This document shows positions 33,135 through 36,999 of a stretch of DNA of 36,999 nucleotides, in pieces. The stretch comes from Verrucomicrobiota bacterium (GTDB lineage: Bacteria; Verrucomicrobiota; Verrucomicrobiia; Verrucomicrobiales; DEV007). How positions within the stretch are numbered: the stretch's first letter is position 1; the number at the start of each line of letters is the position of its first letter. The stretch covers positions 1 through 36,999 of the forward strand of contig DAOUQC010000050.1 of the NCBI GenBank assembly GCA_030625775.1. Reading direction: 5' to 3'. A model generated the notes under the pieces. It ran no database searches. It saw only the letters and a list, made by a program, of their open reading frames with translations, and was not told where the DNA came from. Made by a program: the position numbers and the translations under genes.

Positions 33135-33569
33135 TTATTTCAAGGAACGCTTATCCTCACCGCGCTTCCGGGGACTCTGAATCAGATTGGATTTGGCACG
33201 AACTGATTTCAACTTAACGCTGGAGTGGTTTTCACTCAATTCCCGATCAAGTTCAATCCGCACAATCGCCATTCCCAGTTTTCTATAACTCCCCTCCATC
33301 AGGTCACTGGTCTGAAAAAGCACCCCGCCGTCATCCACGATTGTAATTGCCACCCTGCCAACCAGCTCGGTCTGACCCATGTGAACGTATACCTCATGAA
33401 TTTTCGATCCCTTTTTTACCGGGTTGGGATTCAGATAAAACTGAACATATTCACTCAGTTGCTGCCCTGCTTTCAATCTAGGCTTCTGCAATAATATAGC
33501 TGGCTCTGCAGCTTGTACTCCCAATGTGAGCCCTCCGATGACCAGTAATAATAATGCCAGTTTTTTCAT
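33135..33569 (-). CDS. Small exported protein of unknown function
   Basis: This 144-residue protein has a clear signal peptide (KKLALLLLVIGGLTLGVQA), so it is exported. The mature part is strand-rich, with VQFYLNPNPVKKGSKIHEVYVHMG and LVGRVAITIVDDGGVLFQTSDL, followed by a basic C-terminus. I do not recognise the family. The gene converges on thiS. The start codon is preceded by an AT-rich stretch and no Shine-Dalgarno sequence. The ORF is short but the signal peptide and uniform composition make it likely real. Confidence 0.65.
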   Translation of the reverse strand: MKKLALLLLVIGGLTLGVQAAEPAILLQKPRLKAGQQLSEYVQFYLNPNPVKKGSKIHEVYVHMGQTELVGRVAITIVDDGGVLFQTSDLMEGSYRKLGMAIVRIELDRELSENHSSVKLKSVRAKSNLIQSPRKRGEDKRSLK

Positions 33570-33826
33570 ATCAAAAATCGTTCTACTCTTTCGCTAAGCA
33601 ACTAAACCCAAAGTTTGAAGCAAAGTCACGCTGGAATCAAGGCTCATTCCATAAATTTAAAATTGCCTCCAGCCTGTTCCTAACTTCTAGTTCCCTATTC
33701 ACCCCCCATACATCCTCCTTTCAGCCAGGCCATCAATTCGGGATGACTCGCCCCTCACTGATGGAGCCCATCATAACTTCACCACTGCTGAATACCATCC
33801 CTAATTCCTAACCCCTACTGACTTTT

Positions 33827-36469
33827 ATGAACCGTCTAGATCGCTGCGCTCTTCTTACTGTCTGCCTTTGTCTGATTCCCCTGTCTCCATTATCAGCCGC
33901 CGACTCCTGGCTGCAGTTCAAAGGAGATGCCCGCCATTCTGGAAATGCAGCAGATGTGAAAATCTCAACACCCCTCAAACTGGCTGCTGCCCTGCCTTTG
34001 AGCGATGCCGTTTACACCTCTCCCGTCATCAGCGACGGCAAACTGGTCGTACTCGACGGATCGGGACTGCTTTCCTGTTTTGATGCCACTACCTTCAATT
34101 TGCTATGGAAATTCCAAAGTAAGGGAGGCAAATCCAACTGCAACAATGTCTCTTCTCCCGCCATCAGTGGCGAATACCTCCACTTCGGCACCACTGCCGG
34201 TATTTATTACGTTCTTAAACTTAGCGATGGTTCCGTGATTAAGGAAATCGACTGCGGAGAACCTGTTTTTTCCTCACCGGTAGCAGCCAATGACCGGGTC
34301 TATTTTGCCAGTCTCGGCTCCAAAATCCACGCCCTGAAACCCGACGGCACCCTCATCTGGAAATGGGATTACGTCGCCGAAGAAATGGATTTCAAGGGGG
34401 ATCGATGGAACGGAGCCGACTGGGCCAAACACAAAGAGGGCCGCGTCACCTGGCGTGACACTTTCACCTGCTCGCGCAATATCGCTGTTTATAAAAACAA
34501 GGTCATCGTTCCCGTCGGGGGCAAAACCGTCTTCCTTCATGATCAAGGCGATTCCGGAAAATTGCTTGCCGTTGGTCTGGTCGAATCCCTGGCCGGCAAA
34601 GAATACCCCGCCACCTTCGGACAAGCCGTTGGTGAAAACGGCGGTGTCTATCGCCAGTGGCATCGCCGTGACAATTATGGCAGGGTCGAAATTCTCCGCC
34701 TGATGCCGGACAACAAGGTCGAAACCGCCTTTGTTCCCGATACCGCCACCGGCATCAACATGCCCGGCCTGATGGGATTTTCTTCCGTCAGCCTGCGCGG
34801 AACGGATGTTTACCGCACCCGACCGGAAAAGGAATTCGGCCTGACCCGGCACCAGCCCGATAAAGAAAAAGCCGAGCCTTTTGAAGTTTATCCCTCCATC
34901 GCTCCTCCGATCCTCACCGCACAACACGCCATCGTTGGAGGACTCGACGGCAAACTCTACATCACGCCACTGGATGGCAAAACCAAAACCTGGACCTTCA
35001 CCACTCCCTTCGGCAAGGCCATCACCGCCCCGGTTGCGGTCACCGATGAGAAAATCTACTTCGGCGGCGAAGATGCTTATCTCTATGTTCTCAGTCAGGA
35101 CGGTAATGCCAGGCTGCCCGAACAGTCACTCGACCTCACTCAAATCCGCAGCCCCTTGAGCGGGAAATATGCCGCCCCCGAATACGATTGGTTCACCAAC
35201 TACGGGGACTTCGGCAATACCAACCACAATGACCATGAAGTGAAAGCCCCTCTCGAAATCAACTGGATCCATCGTTACAAAGGCAGCCAGAAACACGCGC
35301 CGGTTTGCGGCGGCGGGCGCCTCTACACCCACACTTCCGAAGGCCAGATTTTTGCCGTCGAGCAAAGCACCGGCCGCATCCTGTGGCGGCGCTACTGGCC
35401 CGGCGTACACCTTTCCTTCACCTCCCCCTTATATTATCAGGGAAAACTGCTCGTTCCCCAGGCAGGAATCGAAGGCTCCATGATGCGCTGCCTCGATGCC
35501 GCCACCGGCGAGCTTCTTTGGCAGTCCCCCTTCACCGGTTCGCCCAGTTGGAGCCGTCAGGCCCCTCCTGTCATCCACGGCAAACTTGCCATCTATTCTT
35601 CCGGATCAGGCAATTATGCCCCGCAGGGCACCGAAAAGGCCTACGTGCAAAAAGGCAAACCGGTTCCCCGTGAAGACAATAAAGAAGTGATGAGTTGGGT
35701 TTATACCCACAACAATCCCTACTACCCACGTGACAACAAACCGCTCATCTGGGCCTGGGATCTCAATACTGGAAAACTCGTCTGGCAGAAAGATTTTTCG
35801 GACTACGGTTCTGGCGGAAATGACAGCGGACTCTGCCTGATGGATGGCAAACTCTACTATTCCACCTTTTTTGGTTATGCCGCATCCAAACTTCGGCGTC
35901 GCGGGCTGGCTTCTCCCTGCAACGGCATCACCGCCGAATTAAATCCAGCAAACGGCGAGACCATCTGGGTCACCCGGGATTACTCGGTCACCGCAGGCTG
36001 CACCATCTCAGCCAAAGACGGCCGACTCTACGTTGGCGGGTATAACAAACCCGATGAAAGCACCGATGACCGTTTTGTCTTCTGTCTCGACGCCAAAGAT
36101 GGATCCCTGGTGTGGAAATCCGATCCGGTAAAATCCTCGGTCAACGTCGTCACCATCGCCGACGATTTTATTTTCTCCAACGCCTCCGGCCGTGACGGTC
36201 ATGTGTTCGACAAAAAAACCGGCAAAATCACCTCCCGTTTTAACAAAGGATACGCCTGCACCCGCTTCACCTGCTCCGGCACCTACGTGCTCGGTGCCAA
36301 CATGGACCTGATTGATCTCTCCAAGGAAAACGGCCTTGTCTCCACCGGCCCCGCCATCGATTCAAGGGAATGTGTCGGCTCCACCATCTCCAACGGGCGG
36401 CTTTTCTACACTTCACAGGCGAGCGGCCTGCAGGTATCGCAGGTGGCGAAGGGAGCGAAGGGGAAATAA
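33827..36469 (+). CDS. Exported PQQ-like beta-propeller repeat protein
   Basis: This 880-residue protein has a signal peptide (LLTVCLCLIPLSPLSA). The opening DSWLQFKGDARHSGNA is the usual entry of BamB/PQQ-type propellers in this superphylum. Repeated blades of the pattern PVISDGKLVVLDGSGLLSCFDA, VYFASLGSKIHALKPDGTLIWKW and YYQGKLLVPQAG continue to the end, enough for two propellers (roughly 30-440 and 470-870). Such proteins can bind PQQ as dehydrogenases or act as scaffolds; I see no clear set of PQQ-dehydrogenase catalytic residues, so a binding or scaffold role is more likely. It is monocistronic by its neighbours; no start-proximal Shine-Dalgarno sequence is visible. The 257 bp before it hold nothing else I can name. 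Confidence 0.85.
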   Translation: MNRLDRCALLTVCLCLIPLSPLSAADSWLQFKGDARHSGNAADVKISTPLKLAAALPLSDAVYTSPVISDGKLVVLDGSGLLSCFDATTFNLLWKFQSKGGKSNCNNVSSPAISGEYLHFGTTAGIYYVLKLSDGSVIKEIDCGEPVFSSPVAANDRVYFASLGSKIHALKPDGTLIWKWDYVAEEMDFKGDRWNGADWAKHKEGRVTWRDTFTCSRNIAVYKNKVIVPVGGKTVFLHDQGDSGKLLAVGLVESLAGKEYPATFGQAVGENGGVYRQWHRRDNYGRVEILRLMPDNKVETAFVPDTATGINMPGLMGFSSVSLRGTDVYRTRPEKEFGLTRHQPDKEKAEPFEVYPSIAPPILTAQHAIVGGLDGKLYITPLDGKTKTWTFTTPFGKAITAPVAVTDEKIYFGGEDAYLYVLSQDGNARLPEQSLDLTQIRSPLSGKYAAPEYDWFTNYGDFGNTNHNDHEVKAPLEINWIHRYKGSQKHAPVCGGGRLYTHTSEGQIFAVEQSTGRILWRRYWPGVHLSFTSPLYYQGKLLVPQAGIEGSMMRCLDAATGELLWQSPFTGSPSWSRQAPPVIHGKLAIYSSGSGNYAPQGTEKAYVQKGKPVPREDNKEVMSWVYTHNNPYYPRDNKPLIWAWDLNTGKLVWQKDFSDYGSGGNDSGLCLMDGKLYYSTFFGYAASKLRRRGLASPCNGITAELNPANGETIWVTRDYSVTAGCTISAKDGRLYVGGYNKPDESTDDRFVFCLDAKDGSLVWKSDPVKSSVNVVTIADDFIFSNASGRDGHVFDKKTGKITSRFNKGYACTRFTCSGTYVLGANMDLIDLSKENGLVSTGPAIDSRECVGSTISNGRLFYTSQASGLQVSQVAKGAKGK

Positions 36470-36522
36470 GAAATGATCATGCGGAGACGCGGAGACACAG
36501 AGCGAGGGAATGCAAAAGTAAC

Positions 36523-36540
36523 ACAAATTTCCAAATTTGT
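36523..36540. repeat. Extragenic palindrome (ACAAATTT-CC-AAATTTGT)
   Basis: Perfect 8-bp arms around 2 nt. A related palindrome sharing the GGAAATTTGT or reverse-complement core lies at 36903-36922. Confidence 0.6.
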
Positions 36541-36585
36541 TCTCCTTTCCCCAGCAAAGCACGCACCATTGATTCCATCCCCTTA

Positions 36586-36630
36586 AGCCCAAAGGGCTGT
36601 TCCTATGCCAGCCTAGGGCGCAGCCCTAGG
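36586..36630. repeat. Pair of GC-rich stem-loops, REP-like
   Basis: AGCCC-AAA-GGGCT (36586-36598) is followed 13 bp later by CCTAGGGC-GCA-GCCCTAGG (36612-36630), an 8-bp perfect stem with a 3-nt loop. Two adjacent stem-loops with 3-nt loops in intergenic DNA are typical of repetitive extragenic palindromic elements. Confidence 0.6.
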
Positions 36631-36862
36631 GGAACGACCATACCTGTCCAGCACCATAGGTTCGGCCCTAACCCTAAAGATGGTCAAAAGAGGAATGCCC
36701 TTCGCCAATTTTCGTCTATATAGTAGGGCCTTCGTTTTCAAGCCACCCCTAACGTCAGCAATTTTCTCAACCATGCAGCCGCCCAACTAGTGTCTTGTCA
36801 GGCTTAAGATGGCGGATTCACCGTGGAACAGAATTGCCTCCAGCAGTCTACGTTACACTCCG

Positions 36863-36880
36863 GCTCCGATTCTGTCATTT
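36863..36880 (+). repeat. 18-bp repeat, copy 2 (gctccgattctgtcattt)
   Basis: Exact copy of 2426-2443. Here the left arm that makes a terminator-like hairpin in copy 1 is not adjacent, so this copy is probably not a terminator. Confidence 0.6.
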
Positions 36881-36902
36881 AAGGCCAGCGTAAACCACCC
36901 CC

Positions 36903-36922
36903 GACAAATATGGAAATTTGTC
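36903..36922. repeat. Extragenic palindrome (GACAAAT-ATGGAA-ATTTGTC)
   Basis: Perfect 7-bp arms around a 6-nt loop. It shares the sequence GGAAATTTGT with the complement of the palindrome at 36523-36540, which suggests one repeat family. Confidence 0.6.
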
Positions 36923-36999
36923 CTACGATCCCCATCATTTTAAGGTGGTCGAAGCACTTAGCTTCAATACCGCGTCGGGATCGAATGGCGCGACCAGAA

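Larger units (their letters stand above)
36470..36999. other. 530-bp gene-free tail with several palindromic repeats
   Basis: No supported gene lies here; the only longer frame runs out of the end of the propeller gene and across the palindromes. The region holds a tandem octamer (gcggagac, 36481-36496) and four inverted repeats listed separately. It reads like an intergenic repeat cluster of the kind that occurs many times per genome. Confidence 0.6.

Noticed and set aside
36370-36723. Plus-strand frame overlapping the end of the propeller gene
   Set aside because: It runs through the propeller gene in another frame and then across extragenic palindromes; nothing supports translation.

Overview
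The window looks like chromosomal DNA of a member of the Planctomycetes-Verrucomicrobia-Chlamydiae superphylum, most likely Verrucomicrobiota. The case rests on gene content: a DUF1549/DUF1553 protein with CX4CH and CXXCH motifs, remains of a DUF1501 gene with a Tat signal, two large PPC-domain secreted proteins, a planctomycete-type cytochrome c fused to WD40 repeats, and a PQQ-type propeller protein. Most genes lack a clear Shine-Dalgarno sequence. No rRNA gene or phylogenetic marker is present, so the assignment is inference.

Positions 1-9.6 kb hold a likely lipid or polyketide locus. It contains the start of a type I polyketide synthase (minus strand, cut by the window edge), a secreted chalcone-isomerase-like protein, two tandem paralogous alpha/beta-hydrolase lipoproteins, a methyltransferase-like protein, a PaaK-like adenylating enzyme (minus) and a LolA-like outer-membrane lipoprotein-sorting protein (minus). 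Together they suggest that an acyl or polyketide product is made, modified and handled at the cell envelope. The product is unknown.

Positions 9.7-11.2 kb hold a tRNA with a CAT anticodon (most like the lysidine-modified tRNA-Ile2), a small basic protein, and a decayed, chimeric DUF1501 remnant fused to a Lys/Ala-rich tail like that of the downstream PPC proteins.

Positions 11.4-22.3 kb form a four-gene, same-strand cluster of exported proteins: DUF1549/DUF1553, PPC protein 1, PPC protein 2 and cytochrome c-WD40. Three of them carry long Ala/Lys-rich predicted coiled coils. Right at its 3' end sits a vapBC-type toxin-antitoxin pair, bracketed by exact 17-bp direct repeats that duplicate the last bases of the WD40 gene, stop codon included. 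This looks like an insertion that preserved its target gene.

Positions 23.2-27.9 kb are a compact biosynthetic run: trpA, dapF, dapA, dapB, folK and panB (tryptophan, diaminopimelate/lysine, folate, pantothenate). Positions 28.1-31.5 kb, on the minus strand, hold acpP with its own terminator, then a conserved-looking hypothetical gene, a LysM protein, accA and a hypothetical exported protein. Positions 31.7-33.1 kb hold a thiH-thiS pair with overlapping stop and start codons. A small exported protein (minus), a large exported PQQ-like propeller protein and a gene-free tail rich in palindromic repeats complete the window.
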